DNA from: Salvator merianae
Lineage: Eukaryota; Chordata; Lepidosauria; Squamata; Teiidae
Direction: 5' to 3'
NCBI GenBank assembly: GCA_003586115.2
Contig: QVOM02000034.1
Span: 126,887,936 to 126,951,935 of the forward strand
Length of the DNA: 64,000 bases
This document shows positions 23,655 through 35,554 of the stretch, in pieces (the first letter of the stretch is position 1; each line of letters begins with the position of its first letter). The position numbers and the translations under genes were made by a program. The notes under the pieces were generated by a model that was not told the DNA's origin, did no database searches, and worked only from the letters and a program-made list of their open reading frames with translations.

Positions 23655-23945
23655 GGGCCTTTTCACACTTTAAGCTAGTGAGCATCAGAGACAATCACTA
23701 GCAAAATGTCTCAACACTTTGCGGAGATCTGCATGATCGGAAGCAGACTCCAGCTGCTCCTGATCATGGCTAGCTGTGGAGCACTCCTCAGTTTGACCAC
23801 GAGCAGCTATCCTGCTCCTGATTAAGTGCATTTGCACCCACTTCCAGGTGCAAATGCACTTCTGTACGGTGCACGGTCATGTGATCACACCAGCACGCTC
23901 CGTAGCACTGCTAGTCACTCTTGGCAATGGCCAAGCATTTTCAAC
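23655..23945 (+). mobile_element. MITE B, copy 2 (partial)
   Basis: It begins GGGCCTTTTCACACTTTAAG then CTAGTGAGCAT. It continues with CAGCTGCTCCTGATCATG, CTAGCTGTGGAGCACT, TTTGCACCCACTTCCAGGTG and a GCAATGGCCA block, as in the copies at 39320 and 56590. The right end is lost near the L1 insertion. Confidence 0.65.
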
Positions 23946-23989
23946 AGTACAAAGTCTTCCCATGATTTTTAAAGGATGTGTTCCGTATC

Positions 23990-24602
23990 AAGCATCAACA
24001 ATTTTAAAAGCAAGAAAGCACTTTTTATCATATGTGGTAGACCTGTGTAAAAGCAAAAAAAAAAAAAAAATGGGTGCAAATATTTACAGTTATGCAGAAG
24101 AATTAAAGATAAATATTCCTTTTAAACCAGAATTTTACTTATTGGGGATAACACAAAACAAGTTTGAGAGTATTAATGTGTTATTGCAAAATATAGTAAC
24201 TGCCGCTACAATTGTAGATGCACAAAAATGGAAAGGGGACAAAATACCAACAGTGGATGATTGGTTGGTCAAAATAATGGACCTTGCCAAGATGGACAAA
24301 TTTACTAACTTACTGAGAAATAAAACAGTTGATAGGTTTTATGAAAACTGGAAACCCTTTATTGACTTTCTGCAAGAATTGGAAAGTGGACTTGTGATTG
24401 CTGGATTTGAAGAATGAAGAGGAAAGACAATCTGTAGAAGAAAAGAACTGAAAGTGATCAGGAGGGGCACGAAACATGGAATATAGAAGAAACTTTGGAA
24501 GAAGGAGGAAATCAGTAGTAAAAAATGTTAGTGTATGAATCTTTGAACTAAATGTAAATTTTATATGTCTTACATAAATAAATAAATAAAGCATCAACAA
24601 TT
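23990..24602 (+). mobile_element. 5'-truncated L1 with 14-bp target-site duplication
   Basis: The direct repeat AAGCATCAACAATT occurs at 23990-24003 and 24589-24602. Between them lies about 585 bp of L1: the ORF2 C-terminus, 3' UTR and an ATAAATAAATAA tail. Translation gives VVDLCKSKKK, KPEFYLLGITQNKF, IVDAQKWKGDKIPTVDDW, KTVDRFYENWKPFIDFLQ and a TGA at about 24415. The IxxAxKWKxxxxPTxxxW...FxxxWKPFxxFL pattern is typical of the end of the L1 polymerase protein. A 15-A run at 24057-24071 interrupts the frame near the start. The insertion is in the plus orientation, antisense to HMCN1. Confidence 0.88.
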
Positions 24603-24604
24603 AT

Positions 24605-26655
24605 GACATCACTCTTCCTACCATTTATCTCTCCAATAGCATTCTTCATTTTGCATGTTAGGTTCCAGTCTTTCCTTCCCTAACTTTTCTAACCCTTATT
24701 CTTTTTAAATTAGGCACACTTTAAGTTAGCTCAGTGTTCATTTCTTCTACAGACTCTACCCTAAACTGGCACCTAAAGAAATCTGAGAGAGCTGGCACCA
24801 GTATTACCTCTAGGCAATTATGAACGGGAAGATGAGAAATGCACAAGACAGTATTGCTCTATTGCTCTATGATAATGCTTGAAGGAAAATAAAATGTTAT
24901 GTACACATGAAAAAGGTACATAGACTGTCCATTTCAAATGCAAAACACTTAATAACCTTCAAATGACTTTGCGATATCCAGGCATTCCTAAATTGCATTT
25001 GTAGGGCACAGGAATATTTGGTGAATTGTATTTACTGTTGTTCCTATGATCACTGATCCTCTGTGATCTGGTTTTCCACTATTGGGAAAGGCTGTCTTTA
25101 GTGGAATGGAATTTTTGTCAGATATTTCTATTTGGGGAAGAAACATTGCTGGTAGAAAAGGTGGCCCAGTGTTCTTTGCTCCAAATACCTTTAATGAATA
25201 AATTTATATATGCTTACAAAAGGATATGGGGAAAGATACTGAGAAATCAAAGATTTCTGATCTGATCATTAAGAATTCCCACCAATTCACACAAAACTCC
25301 TTAATTTAGTCCTTAATCAGACTGTGGGAAAATCATATTAAATCATCCTGATTGAAGGACATTGACATATCTCTGCATATCTGTGTACAGACCTTTCATT
25401 GTCCAATTTTATGGTTGTATTGTTTTACATTTACCATTCTAATTTTTGATTGAATAAACCTTTTACTTACTACTGTCTCTGTATATCTTAAAAAGGGCCC
25501 TTTTATTTGATGCTAAATAAAACTGTTTGGAAAGCTAATCCTAGACCTCCACATTTATGTAGCTGAGAGAGCAAAAACATTGCGTCTTCTTTTGAAACTA
25601 CCAGTTGTACCCTTTCTCTTTCCCCTGCATTGCACATAAACAACTAAATTGGAACCTACGGTGAACTGGCAGCCCAGAAGAATCACCCACTCTTCTTGGG
25701 TGTGGACGACACAGTGAAAATCCCAAGTTTTAAGAGGCTGCAAGATAAGAACCTGTTCTACACCAAGAAATATGACTAAATTAATCCAAATGTGGCTGAG
25801 CCAAAACATTGTCAAACTCTGTAAGGAATAAAAGTCTGCTCCTTAGGAACAAAAGACACACTGGTTCATTCAGGTGGAGTCTTCAAAAGGAAAAAAAAAA
25901 GTACACTTTATAATCTAGTATTATATTTCTAATCATGCTCACTAGGAATTACTTCCCATGCTAAGTTCAGTATATTTAGGATTGCAGTCTTACTGCCCTC
26001 TCCCATGCTGGCTGAAGCAGAAATAAATCCCAATGAACTTAACAGGCCCTTGCTCTAGTAAGTGTTTGTTGGACTTGAGCCGTTGTAGCTATTGGCAAGT
26101 TTCATATTTCAACACTTGTTGACCCCAGCAATATTTGCAACCACTTTCAGGAAGTCAAAAGCTTCAGAGAATTGGAAAATCTTCTAATGACATTCAGTTG
26201 ATGCTGATTTTTGTATCAGTGAAAGATTTTGAATTAATATCTTAATAATATTCATTACAAAAAAACAATCCCAGCTCTCTAGATTATGCCTGCATAAACA
26301 AAACTACTTTTGTATTAGAAACACATTGTGGTCTATCCAATTAATATCCTTTGAGAATATCCTGCTCCAAGAAAAATAGAGGTAATTTGAAGGACTGAAA
26401 ATACATATTTTTTATGTAACTCCATTTATGTTGCTTAGTAAAATTTATAAAGTGCCTGCAACTACTAGAGGACAGATATACTATGGGATACCACAACACA
26501 CACACACATAGCCTGCTCTGAACATTCCCACTTCTTTTGTTTGTTCTAACAGCCTAATCCTCACAAAATTCCACCCACTTTCTCTTGATAGTAGCTGTCC
26601 AGCAGAGTTCTTCCCTCTAGTGAACTGAGGACACAGTAATGTCACCATTGGAGAA
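24605..26655. other. Intron sequence, nothing firmly recognised
   Basis: The part at 25020-25480 ends in TTTGATTGAATAAACC, like a LINE 3' end, but I cannot name a family. Confidence 0.4.
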
Positions 26656-26660
26656 CTATT

Positions 26661-26840
26661 GGCCCTTTCTGCACTTGGACTTATTCCAGATTGTATCTCA
26701 GAATAGGGACCTGCCATCTGCATGCTAGTGCAGACCATGGTAGGCCCTGGGCAAGAACTTTCATAGTTTGCACTAGCATGTCCATAACAGGTCCCTATTC
26801 TGGGATATAATCCATAATAAGGCCAAGTGCAGAAAGGGCC
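26661..26840. mobile_element. MITE A, 180-bp copy, ATT target duplication
   Basis: Terminal inverted repeats are GGCCCTTTCTGCACTTGG and, at the right, CCAAGTGCAGAAAGGGCC, perfect over 18 bp. Most of the element is a near-palindrome: CAGAATAGGGACCTG is answered by CAGGTCCCTATTCTG, and TGCTAGTGCA by TGCACTAGCA. The flanking 3-bp direct repeats are ATT (26658-26660 and 26841-26843). It has no coding capacity. It matches 40419-40598 throughout. Confidence 0.88.
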
Positions 26841-26844
26841 ATTG

Positions 26845-28560
26845 TGTCACATCTTTAAGGCACCTCCACTCAGTTTCACATGGAATTAGATGCCACAGTT
26901 CAGTATAAGCATATGGAACTGCCCAGAGACTATTCTCATCTTGTTAATATGGATAAGCCCCATTTAATATATTCTGAAAATACCATCATTGATGTGGTCA
27001 ACTACATGCTGGTTAACTCCTGCCTGTAATAGAATAGAAGAAACACATCCAGGTAGGTACAAGGATTGAATGCCTCAGTACTGGAGGGGAAATGGTGATA
27101 TTCTTAAGGAGGCCTTGGCGTATCTGTCAGAGATTTGACTTTCTGCCTTCACCTACAGTGTCTGGGCTGATTGGTCGGGTGAATTTACCAAATAATATCA
27201 AGGGATTAAACAGTAACTGCTTGTGACTCTAATATCTACCTGTTAACTGGTTGCCACCATTAAATCTTTTCTGAGTTTAAATTTACTTAGCCTTGGCAGT
27301 ATAGCTGAAAGCAGATGTATGTTTAAAACAAACCAGAAAAGAATTATTTATTTAAAGGCACAATAAGCCTCTACATTTCCCAAAAGTACTGCAAAGCAGG
27401 ATCACAAGCTTAACAACAACAATGGCAACCTCCATATGGGCAAAGTCCAACTAGAGTGCCACCAGGAACAGGCATAGAGAAGAGTTCTTTGCAAAGTGGG
27501 AGAATGCTGAATGCAGCCTGCTGCCACCTCTGGCCATAAGAACATTTCCTGCATTCAAAAGCATAGTTGTTGACACCAAAGATAACAGTAGACTTGTAGG
27601 CCCCTGAAGAGGAAGTAGCACTTGGCTCTTTCTTGAGGAGCGCTTACTCCCAATATTGCTATAGTACAGAATATCATAAGCTCAGAGTTAGAGTGCTGTA
27701 TTTTAGGAGTTACTGCAGACCTTTCTCACCCCACTAGGTAGTATCAATGTCAACAATATTTCTAAACCTGTAACAAGCTTACAAGAAAGAAGAGATTGTT
27801 TCAGTTTCATTATCTCTGATCTGAGAGGTAGACTCGGTCACTCTTGCTTTGCTCTCAGCAAATTTTTCTCCTTTAACAGTAGCTGCAGGTACTAGTGTGG
27901 AAAGTGATGCAATTCCTCCCAAATCATAGTTTCTGCTATAGAGTCAATATGAATTGGAACTGGTGCTGGAAACACAGAGACAGCTGAGTTACCAAAGTGT
28001 TGTGACAGTTGAAAGGGGTTCCTTTTTCATTTGGAGTTGTGTGTGTGTACATGTGCATTGGAAGACAGGCAAAAAGGGAGGAAAGGAAAAAAGCAGAACT
28101 TATTCACCCTGCGAGCACACATGCACATAGAGGACAGAGAAGGAGGAGATAAATCATTGGCAAATAAATAAAACATCATCATATGAGGGGGAGAAGTTAT
28201 CACACTGATTGATAAGCAATCAAGAATTGGCTTGGATGTTTGTCAAAGCCCATCAGTCAATAAGAGCAGGCCTAACCATTGTGATTTTGGAACAGAGAAT
28301 CTACAAGACAGCTATGACATCTGCATTTCACACTAGTTTAACATGCATTTGCCTCAAAAATGTGGATGGGAAAGACACAAGAAGAGTTTTCAAAGGAAAA
28401 CTCAAAACTTCCCCATGACTCTGTGTAAATGTACCCTGATTCTACCCTAACACCTTTCGATCCACCCCCCGTCTTGTTGCAAAAACCCTCAGATCAGAAG
28501 CCAGATTTTTCCTCTCTGACATCTCAGCCCTATCTGAATTTCTATCAGTGTATGGTTTTA
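26845..28560. other. Intron sequence, nothing recognised
   Basis: A short GT run is at 28039-28048. No supported frames. Confidence 0.5.
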
Positions 28561-28564
28561 GTTG

Positions 28565-28745
28565 GGAATAGCTGTAGTTCAGTGGTAGAGCAAACTGTCT
28601 GGATAGCAGAGGATCATCAGTTCTATTGCCAACCGCTCCCTGGAAAAATGCAACTTCTATATCTCTGCCAAGAAAACTGAGTAGAGGTGCCCATGCAGTC
28701 AACCAGGCGTTGGCCACAAGTCAGTGCTACCCAGCAATATCAATA
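28565..28745 (+). repeat. tRNA-derived SINE, second copy
   Basis: The A-box-like TAGCTGTAGTTCAGTGGTAG and a diverged B-box (AGTTCTATTGCCAA) are followed by a body with TCTCTGCCAAGAAAACTGAG and ACAAGTCAGTGCTACCCAGC. It is related to 8371-8470 and is not a functional tRNA. Confidence 0.65.
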
Positions 28746-29206
28746 AAATGATTTTAGTTAAGTTATTGACTTTCCCTCAGCCCTTTTCTCTGGAATCCTC
28801 TCTCCAAAGATGTTAACTGAATGACAGGAGTCAGATGTCAATCAGATGCATTTCAATCAAGACAGTGCCCCTTTCAGAACAGGACCTCTAACTGAAAGTC
28901 CATCTTATCTATTCTGAATTATCTGCCAGATAGCCACTTCACTTCAGTCCCCAGTTCACTGTGTTACCATTGACTTATTAGGCCATACAAAACTTAGGAT
29001 CCAAATATTTGATACAGAACCTCTTCTCATGGAGAACTAACTGAATGTTAATATCAATAGCAGGCTTTATTGTCATGGTTGTTGCTGTTTGAGGCTCATG
29101 AAATGATGACATGTGAGGGGGTCTTCTTAGCAGTGGCATCAGGATATGGAGCAGGTCTTAGGTGCCATTACCATACACCTTCTGGTTTATCACATTTGTC
29201 ATTAAG

Positions 29207-29239
29207 AGAATCATAGAACCATAGAGCTGGAAGGGACCT
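29207..29239 (-). repeat. CR1 3'-terminal scrap
   Basis: AGAATCATAGAACCATAGAG then CTGGAAGGGACC, on the plus strand, is the complement of the CR1 3' terminus and matches 33221-33262. Only about 33 bp are recognisable before the sequence turns into an L2-like tail. Confidence 0.7.
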
Positions 29240-29261
29240 ACATTTGTATCATTGCCATTTT

Positions 29262-29372
29262 TTTTTTATCATGTTAATAATTTAAACCCTATTTTATTGT
29301 TTTAAAACATCTTATTTCCTGCTTTGAGCCCATTCAGGTGAAGGACAAGTTAGAAATACAATTAAATAAACT
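29262..29372 (+). repeat. L2-like LINE 3' tail
   Basis: A T-rich stretch, TTTATTGTTTTAAAACATC, then a decayed CTGCTTTGAGCCC ... AGAAATACAATTAAATAAA end, the usual order of a squamate L2-type 3' UTR. Confidence 0.5.
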
Positions 29373-29907
29373 GGTTTTAGAATAAGGTACATTTAACACT
29401 GCATATGGCTTCACTGTTCTTTATAGCTCTCACCTTTTTACATTAAAATCTACCACCCTGATAATGCCACAGGTGATATGGAACTACTGAACTGATAAAA
29501 AAATAGTAGATTTGTAAAACAAAATTGCAGCATAAACAAAGGAAAGCAGAAAAAGGTGCCATAGAGAAAGTAGAGGTAGAACAAAACTCTTCTGCCTTGC
29601 AGACAAAAATTGTACACTATCTTTCTCATAAAATGTTGCTGATTTCAAGTCAAGAGCTTTTTAATCTGTGCTTGTTTGTTTTGTGTGAACTACTCCGGTT
29701 TTACAGTGTTGAAGAAAAAGGGGAAATGTTTTCCTTGCAGGGAAGTTTTTAAAATTACAATAAAATAATTTTTAATCTGAATAAGATCAATCTAGAAGCC
29801 AGACATGAGATGAGAACTAACCCAAATTGTTGAATGTGGAATTTCATCATAACTAGAATATATGAATAATAGCTAGAGGTGAGAAGGTTGCTCTCTGTGC
29901 ACACTAG

Positions 29908-30137
29908 AAGCCCAGTCACACCTAAGTTTTAATCCAAATTCAGTCCAATTTTGAATTGAAAGGACACATCAGCAAAGTGACTAATCACTTTATTTCCACA
30001 TTATCTAACCCAAACGTGAATTTTCTGAGTTAGATTATGCTGAAAGAAAACATCTTATTCCTTCACTGATATGCTCTCTCAGTTTGAAAGTGGGCTGAAG
30101 CTGGATTAAAAAAAAAATTGATGTGACTGGGCCCTAG
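29908..30137. mobile_element. Inverted-repeat element G (CCCAGTCACA ends)
   Basis: The left end GCCCAGTCACACCTAAG and right end TTGATGTGACTGGGC are inverted repeats of about 11-13 bp enclosing about 230 bp. A poly(A) of 10 lies just inside the right end. Flanks CACTAGAA and CCTAGGAA are not a clean duplication. It is a probable MITE with no coding frame. Confidence 0.6.
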
Positions 30138-30139
30138 GA

Positions 30140-32230
30140 AATATCTGTGTTAGATAACCATTTAAAGGATGCCAGGAAACAACAACTGGAAACAGTCTTG
30201 GAAAAATTATAAATAAATTAATGAGCAGATAGAGGAGAAATCATGTACAGAATTTTCACAAAAGCAGGCATACAAATCAGAAAGTGTAAGTTTTAAAATA
30301 GAAAATCTATTTCTATTTCAGTTATATTCAACAAATGCAGTTAGTGTTCAGCAAATGATAATGATCACCTAGCAATCCTAGATAAATTGTGCAAGTACAC
30401 ATATCTACTTTCCCACTCCGTATCAGCATGTTTCATTTTTTTAAAAAAATTGTCATTATTACCTTGCACTGATATATTCCATTAACACAATATATGTGGA
30501 TGATTAACATTCATCTATAAATGTTAGCATTTTATCAGAATTTGATCTCTTTCTGTTTCACATACAAATAGCTTGAAAGGTAATGAGCGTAAGCATTCAG
30601 ATACAGAGGTGTTCCACTTACAAATGTCTTTTGTACAATGTCTAGCACTCCCAGTTAAAACCATCTGCAGAAAGGGATATTCAAATATGCCTGGATACCT
30701 CCTACTTAATCAAGCATGAACAGTGTATAGCATTGCAATCCTATGTACATTATGCAGAAGTAAATTCCACCACTCCATAGTGGGGCTCTTCACCACTTTC
30801 ATCTACCTTTCAGTCTGCCTTTCTACCTCAGGGTTTTATTTTGTTTTATGTCAACACAGCCTCTCGGTCTGTTTTGTCTAGCTTTGTTTGTCACTCTGTG
30901 TGGCCTCACACTGCTTCTCAGCGTGTGTGTTCACTTCTCAATCTCTGTCATCCAACCCCACTAGCCATTCTCTGCTAAGGGTTTTGCCTCTCAGCCTCTC
31001 CATAGCAACACTAGCCTGCAATGTTATCCTTGTTTTCAGTCCTTGCCACATAGCACTCCCTTTTTATTAAAAAGCATAGAGGCTCTATCTCTGTGTGTGT
31101 CTGCATATATGTGAGAGAGACACAGAGGAACAGCCTGGCAGAGAAGAAGAAAAGAGAGAGATCAATTTATCAAAAAGGAACAGAAGTATCACTATCTGTT
31201 GATTAGCCTACCCACAGGAATATATATAGAATGTATATTTCTATCCAGCTCTATACCTGAAGGTCTCAGGGCAGATTGCAATAAAATCAGCATAAAAACA
31301 GATAAAATAAATTAGCTAGAACCATGTGCCAAAGCATGCTGTAAAGCAATCAAAAGAGATCAGAAATCACTTCTTGGTAGGTAAAAAAATCATCAAGTGG
31401 TATTTCGTAGTGGTTTCATTGCTGGCTTATACTCATGGCACCTTGCATCATCTATTTTCACAGCAACAATGCTGCAACAAAACCTCTTGATGCTTAAAGA
31501 ATTGCAATCTATGAATAAAAAGAAAAGGTGGTTCTAGGCTTATGTATGAGTTAATATAATAGGCAGGTAAGTTGCAATCTATTTGCCACAATGTTATAAA
31601 GCAACAAACAGTAGGTTGGAATCAGCATCACAGTTTCGCTCTACATTTTCTAGAAATGTAGAAAATAGGGGTAGTAGCTCTGGTGAACCCCTGACTGAAG
31701 ACTACACCCACCCTACCCATAAGATTACAGGTGCAATTCTAACCTCATTTTCCTCAGAGTAAGCACAGCTAAGAATACTGAGACTTGCTTCTGAGGGTTA
31801 TGATTGCAATAAGTACTGCACTACATTTCTAGAAAATGTTAAAATGGATGCAACATAAGCTGTTTTAGGAATACTTTTGGATACTGGATGTGCCCTAACA
31901 AACACATATTCAGCTATAGGGTGAAATTAATAAGGAGTAACCTTATGCACTGTTCCTGTTTAAAGATAGCTATATTAATACCTAGCTGTTGTGGCTGTTG
32001 ACTTGGCTGATTCTCTGGCCAACAGTTCCACCCAGTGGCCTTGGGATGTAAGCAGCACTCATCAAAACCTCAGCTGACTGCTAGGTACACCTTCTTGGAA
32101 TGATGATCCAGGGGATATCAGTTACCTAGTACTCTCTAGGTCTACTCTAGTATCGTAACAGCTTTAGTACAAAGTAGGATGTGTGTGCTTGAATCCTGAA
32201 TACCTGTCTTATTCATTTTGCCCTGGGGTT
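30140..32230. other. Intron sequence, little recognised
   Basis: The part at 31245-31310 (ACCTGAAGGTCTCAGGGCAG then ATTGCAATAAAA) resembles a LINE-associated squamate repeat. Otherwise there is nothing I can name. Confidence 0.4.
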
Positions 32231-32329
32231 TACCATGCATCTCTTGGTTTCAATGGGGTCAGAATACCTAGGGAATTTTGGTATAAAGACAGTATTTCTC
32301 TGCCACAAAGGTAGGGAACCCATTAAGAT

Positions 32330-33220
32330 GGTCTTGCCTCAGAGACTTGTGAAATTGCATGGATTTCTGAATATTCTAGAGGAACTTCCAGAGCCCAGAG
32401 CCAGTGATCCTCTTGAGACCCTTGTGGATCTGTGGAATACTGAAACACAACAGGCCATTGATGCAATTGCCCTCAAGTCCTCTCTCCAACACTGTGGAAC
32501 CTGAGCTGCTTGTTGGGTTTTTGAAAAGTTTTTGAAAAGTTGGGTGAAGAAATATGTCAAAGCTGGCTAGAGCATAAGTCATGTGCAACTCACAATGAAC
32601 CTGAATGAGTATGTGTAAAAGGACATAAATAAACCTAGCCTGTGGCAGTGAAGGCTGCAAAAAAAGTATATTTTGCACTCTCCATTGCATCTTCAATTAG
32701 CTGCCAAGCAAAGCTGTTCTGAGTGGTTAAGGGGCTCCTGTCATCTGCCCCAGTAATTCAGTTCTAGAGTCTTCAGAAGCTAGCCATAATAAATTTATCA
32801 GGCACTTAGAAAATAAAGTTGTTTGCTTTCATGCCAACAAGTGTATTCATTGATGCACTGTCTGGTGAGATGTCCAGTGGGCTATATTGTCCATTTTTTT
32901 GAGATAAGTTTTTGTTTTTGAGACCTGAGGATGTGGACAAGATTCATGTACCAGTTTGGCCAATGAAATGCTCTCTGGATCCTTGGCTATTTTAGTTTAT
33001 TAATGCTGTCAAAGTGGTTGACTGGGTGGATCCAGAGAGTGCGAATTCATCTTTGTATGAAGTCACTGGCCTTAAAAAAGGTGGTGGTCTGTCCACTATA
33101 TCTTCCATGAATCCACAGGTCCATTTTAACTATCACCCAGTAGTTAATATCCCATTTGGGGATATGGTTCAGGAAACAGCAGTGGCTGTGCAATTATAGG
33201 CATTCTCAGATGAAACTGAT
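32330..33220 (+). pseudogene. L2-like LINE, 5' part (split by CR1)
   Basis: A decayed coding region. ELPEPRASDPLETLVDLWNT, then ETQQAIDAIALKSS, resembles the segment between endonuclease and reverse transcriptase in L2-type LINEs. Later LYEVTGLKKGG and FNYHPVVNIPFG correspond to the LKxxxVRPLLKK...NYRPVSNLPF start of the polymerase domain. The frame then reads AVAVQLQAFSDETD by allowing small shifts, and stops exactly at the CR1 boundary. The same protein resumes at 35539. Confidence 0.7.
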
Positions 33221-33306
33221 CATAGAATCATAGAATCATAGAATCATAGAGTTGGAAGGGACCTCTAGGGTCATCGAGTCCAACCCCCTGCTCAATGCAG
33301 GATTCA

Positions 33307-35154
33307 CTAAAGCATCCCAGACAGATAACTGTCCAGCCTTTCCTTGAAGACCTCCAGCGAAGGAGAGCCCACCACCTCCTGTGGCAACCTGTTCCAATGA
33401 CTGATTGCCCTTACGGTCAGGAAGTTTTTCCTAATATCTAGCCTGTATCTACTCCCTTGAAGTTTCATCCCATTGTTTCTAGTCCTTCCTTCTTGCGCAA
33501 CTGAGAATACGGCCAATCCTTCTGCACTGTGACAGCCCTTCAGATACTTGAAAACAGCTATCATGTCTCCTCTCAGTCTTCTCTTCTGCAGGTTAAACAT
33601 TCCTAAGTCCTTTAACCGTTCCTCGTAGGACATGGTTTGCAGACCACTCACCATTTTGGTCGCCCTTCTCTGAACTTGTTCCAGTTTGTCAATGTCTTTT
33701 TTAAACTGGGGTGCCCAGAACTGGACAGAATACTCCAGATGAGGTCTGACCAAGGAAGAGTAAAGTGGGACAATTACTTCTCGTGATCTAGACTCTATAC
33801 TCTTCTTGATACAGCCCAGGATGGTATTTGCCTTTTTTGCAGCTGCATCACACTGTTGACTCATGTTTAATCTGTGATCTACTAGTACACCCAGATCCTT
33901 TTCACATGTGCTGCTGCTCAGCGAGATTCCCCCCATTCTGTATTGGATATTGTCATTTTTCTTACCCAGATGTAAAACTTTGCATTTCTCCCTGTTAAAT
34001 GTCATTCTGTTAGTTTCAGCCCACTGTTCAAGCTTGTCCAAATCCTTTTGAATCCTCTCCTTCTCCTCCCTAGTGTTAGCAAGCCCTCCTAGCTTTGTGT
34101 CATCTGCAAATTTGATCAGCGTCCCCTCGACACCTTCATCCAGATCGTTTATAAAAATGTTGAACAGCAATGGGCCCAAGACAGAGCCTTGCGGTACCCC
34201 ACTCGAGACAGTCTTCCAATCGGATGTGAAGCCATTTATGACCACTCTTTGAGTACGATCACTAAGCCAGTTATGAATCCACCTAACAGTTGTCCTGTCA
34301 ATCCCATATTTGATCATTTTTTCAATAAGTATAGTATGAGACACCTTGTCAAATGCTTTGCTAAAGTCAAGATATACTATGTCCACAGCCTTTCCTTGAT
34401 CGATCCATCCAGTAATTTTGTCATAAAAGGAAATAAGATTAGTCTGGCATGACTTGTTTGTTACAAATCCATGTTGGCTTTGGTTAATTACTGCATTCCC
34501 ATCCAAGTGCTCCCATATGTGCTGTTTAATGATTTGTTCAAATATCTTGCCTGGTATTGAAGTCAGGCTCACAGGCCTGTAGTTGCCTGGGTCAGCCTTC
34601 TTTCCTTTTTTAAAGATAGGTACAACATTTGCCCTTCTCCAATCTTCTGGGACTTCTCCTGTTATCCATGAGTTCTCAAATATCATGGAGAGTGGTTCAG
34701 CAATTATATCAGCTAATTCCTTCAGCACCCTAGGATGTAATTCATCTGGGCCTGGAGACTTGAATACATTTAAGTTTGCTAAGTGTTCCCTCACCTTCTC
34801 CTTGTCCATACAGAGCCTTGATTCTCTTATTCCCTCAACAGCACAGTGAAGGCCAACTGATGTTTCCTTTCCTTTCTGAGAGAAAACAGATGCAAAATAG
34901 GAGTTCAGAAGTTCTGCCTTCTGAATATCGTTTTTGACCAAATCGCCCTTCTCATTTTGTAAAGGTCCTATAGCTTCTTTGACTTTTCTTTTGCTTCTGA
35001 CATACCCCCAAAACCCTTTTTTATTGTTTTTGGCCTCTCTTGCAATCCTCAATTCATTTTTAGCTTTAGCCTTTCTGACACTTATCCTGCAGTTCCTGCA
35101 GATTGCATTATATTCTTCTTTTGATATGTCCCCCTCTTTCCATTTTTTAAACAT
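33307..35154 (-). pseudogene. CR1 reverse transcriptase ORF (615 aa, open)
   Basis: This uninterrupted frame encodes the reverse transcriptase of the CR1 retrotransposon, which copies the element RNA at a nicked target. Visible motifs in order: SPGPDELHPRVLKELA (about residue 134), PIFKKGKKADPGNYRPVSL (about 180), QHGFVTNKSCQTNL (about 226), VDIVYLDFSKAFDKVSH (about 257), SSGVPQGSVLGPLLFNIFIN (about 316), LIKFADDTKLGG with the catalytic FADD (about 345), and the C-terminal thumb region RPHLEYSVQFWAPQFKKDI. The protein ends SPSLEVFKERLDSYLSGML, the usual CR1 end. The endonuclease part is in another frame upstream (35147-35524), and the 5' half of the element is missing. The element is therefore dead although this domain is intact, which suggests a comparatively recent insertion. 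Confidence 0.93.
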
Positions 35155-35524
35155 TTCTTTTTTTTCTTTTTAGCAAGTTATTAAGTTCAGGGTTCATCCA
35201 CCCTGGTCTCTTTAGATGCTTGCCATTCTTTTTTCTTTTAGGAATTGTTAAAGATTGTGCCTCTAGAATCTCCTTTCTCAAAATTTCCCATCCTTCCTGG
35301 ACATTTCTGTCCTTTAAGACATCCAGCCAATGGATCCTTCCTACCCTCCTTCTGAGTCCATCAAAATCTGCTCCTCTGAAATCTAACCTTGAAGTCCGAG
35401 TCCTCTCAGATCTTCCTCCTTTTGTTATCCAAAACTCAATGATAGCATGGTCACTGCCACCCAGGGTCCCAGTCACCCTTACTTCCTCAACCATTTCCTC
35501 CCTGTTGGTAAGGATTAGGTCCAA
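35147..35524 (-). pseudogene. CR1 endonuclease C-terminal part, frameshifted
   Basis: The frame reads DLILTNREEMVEEVRVTGTL, GGSDHAIIEFWI and then RPGWMNPELNNLLKRKKRN. DLxLTNRE and GxSDHxxIEF are the last two blocks of the CR1 apurinic-like endonuclease; the SDH histidine is a catalytic residue of this fold. The frame overlaps the polymerase frame by 8 bp. The shift falls in an A-rich tract (minus strand AAAAAGAAAAAAAAGAAATG, about 35150-35170), consistent with slippage. The N-terminal two thirds of the endonuclease are absent. Confidence 0.9.
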
Positions 35525-35554
35525 TTATCTTAACCCATGATTATCTTAACCCAT
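35524..35554 (+). repeat. 15-bp direct repeat at the CR1 5' junction
   Basis: ATTATCTTAACCCAT at 35524-35538 and again at 35540-35554, separated by one G. The second copy belongs to the interrupted L2 (TAT CTT AAC CCA gives YLNP). The first is an extra copy attached to the CR1 5' end. Confidence 0.9.

Larger units (their letters stand above)
33221..35524 (-). mobile_element. CR1 LINE, long 5'-truncated copy, nested in L2
   Basis: The minus-strand 3' end is the CR1 hallmark, a GATTCTATGATTCTATG repeat preceded by the AGGTCCCTTCCAACTC-type terminus (33221-33300). It is 2.3 kb long and covers the end of the endonuclease, the whole reverse transcriptase and the short 3' UTR. The 5' end stops within the endonuclease at LDLILTNRE. 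It is in the same orientation as HMCN1. It interrupts an L2-like LINE between codons for ETD and YLNPFQ. CR1 elements use target-primed reverse transcription and usually leave no long duplication. Here the flanks share only TGAT, plus an extra 15-bp copy of the target at the 5' junction. Confidence 0.95.

Noticed and set aside
24310..24600. Minus-strand 96-codon protein
   Set aside because: It is the antisense shadow of the L1 ORF2 end and 3' UTR.
33307..35154. Host protein-coding gene of 615 residues
   Set aside because: All motifs are those of the CR1 reverse transcriptase, and the CR1 3' terminus follows immediately.
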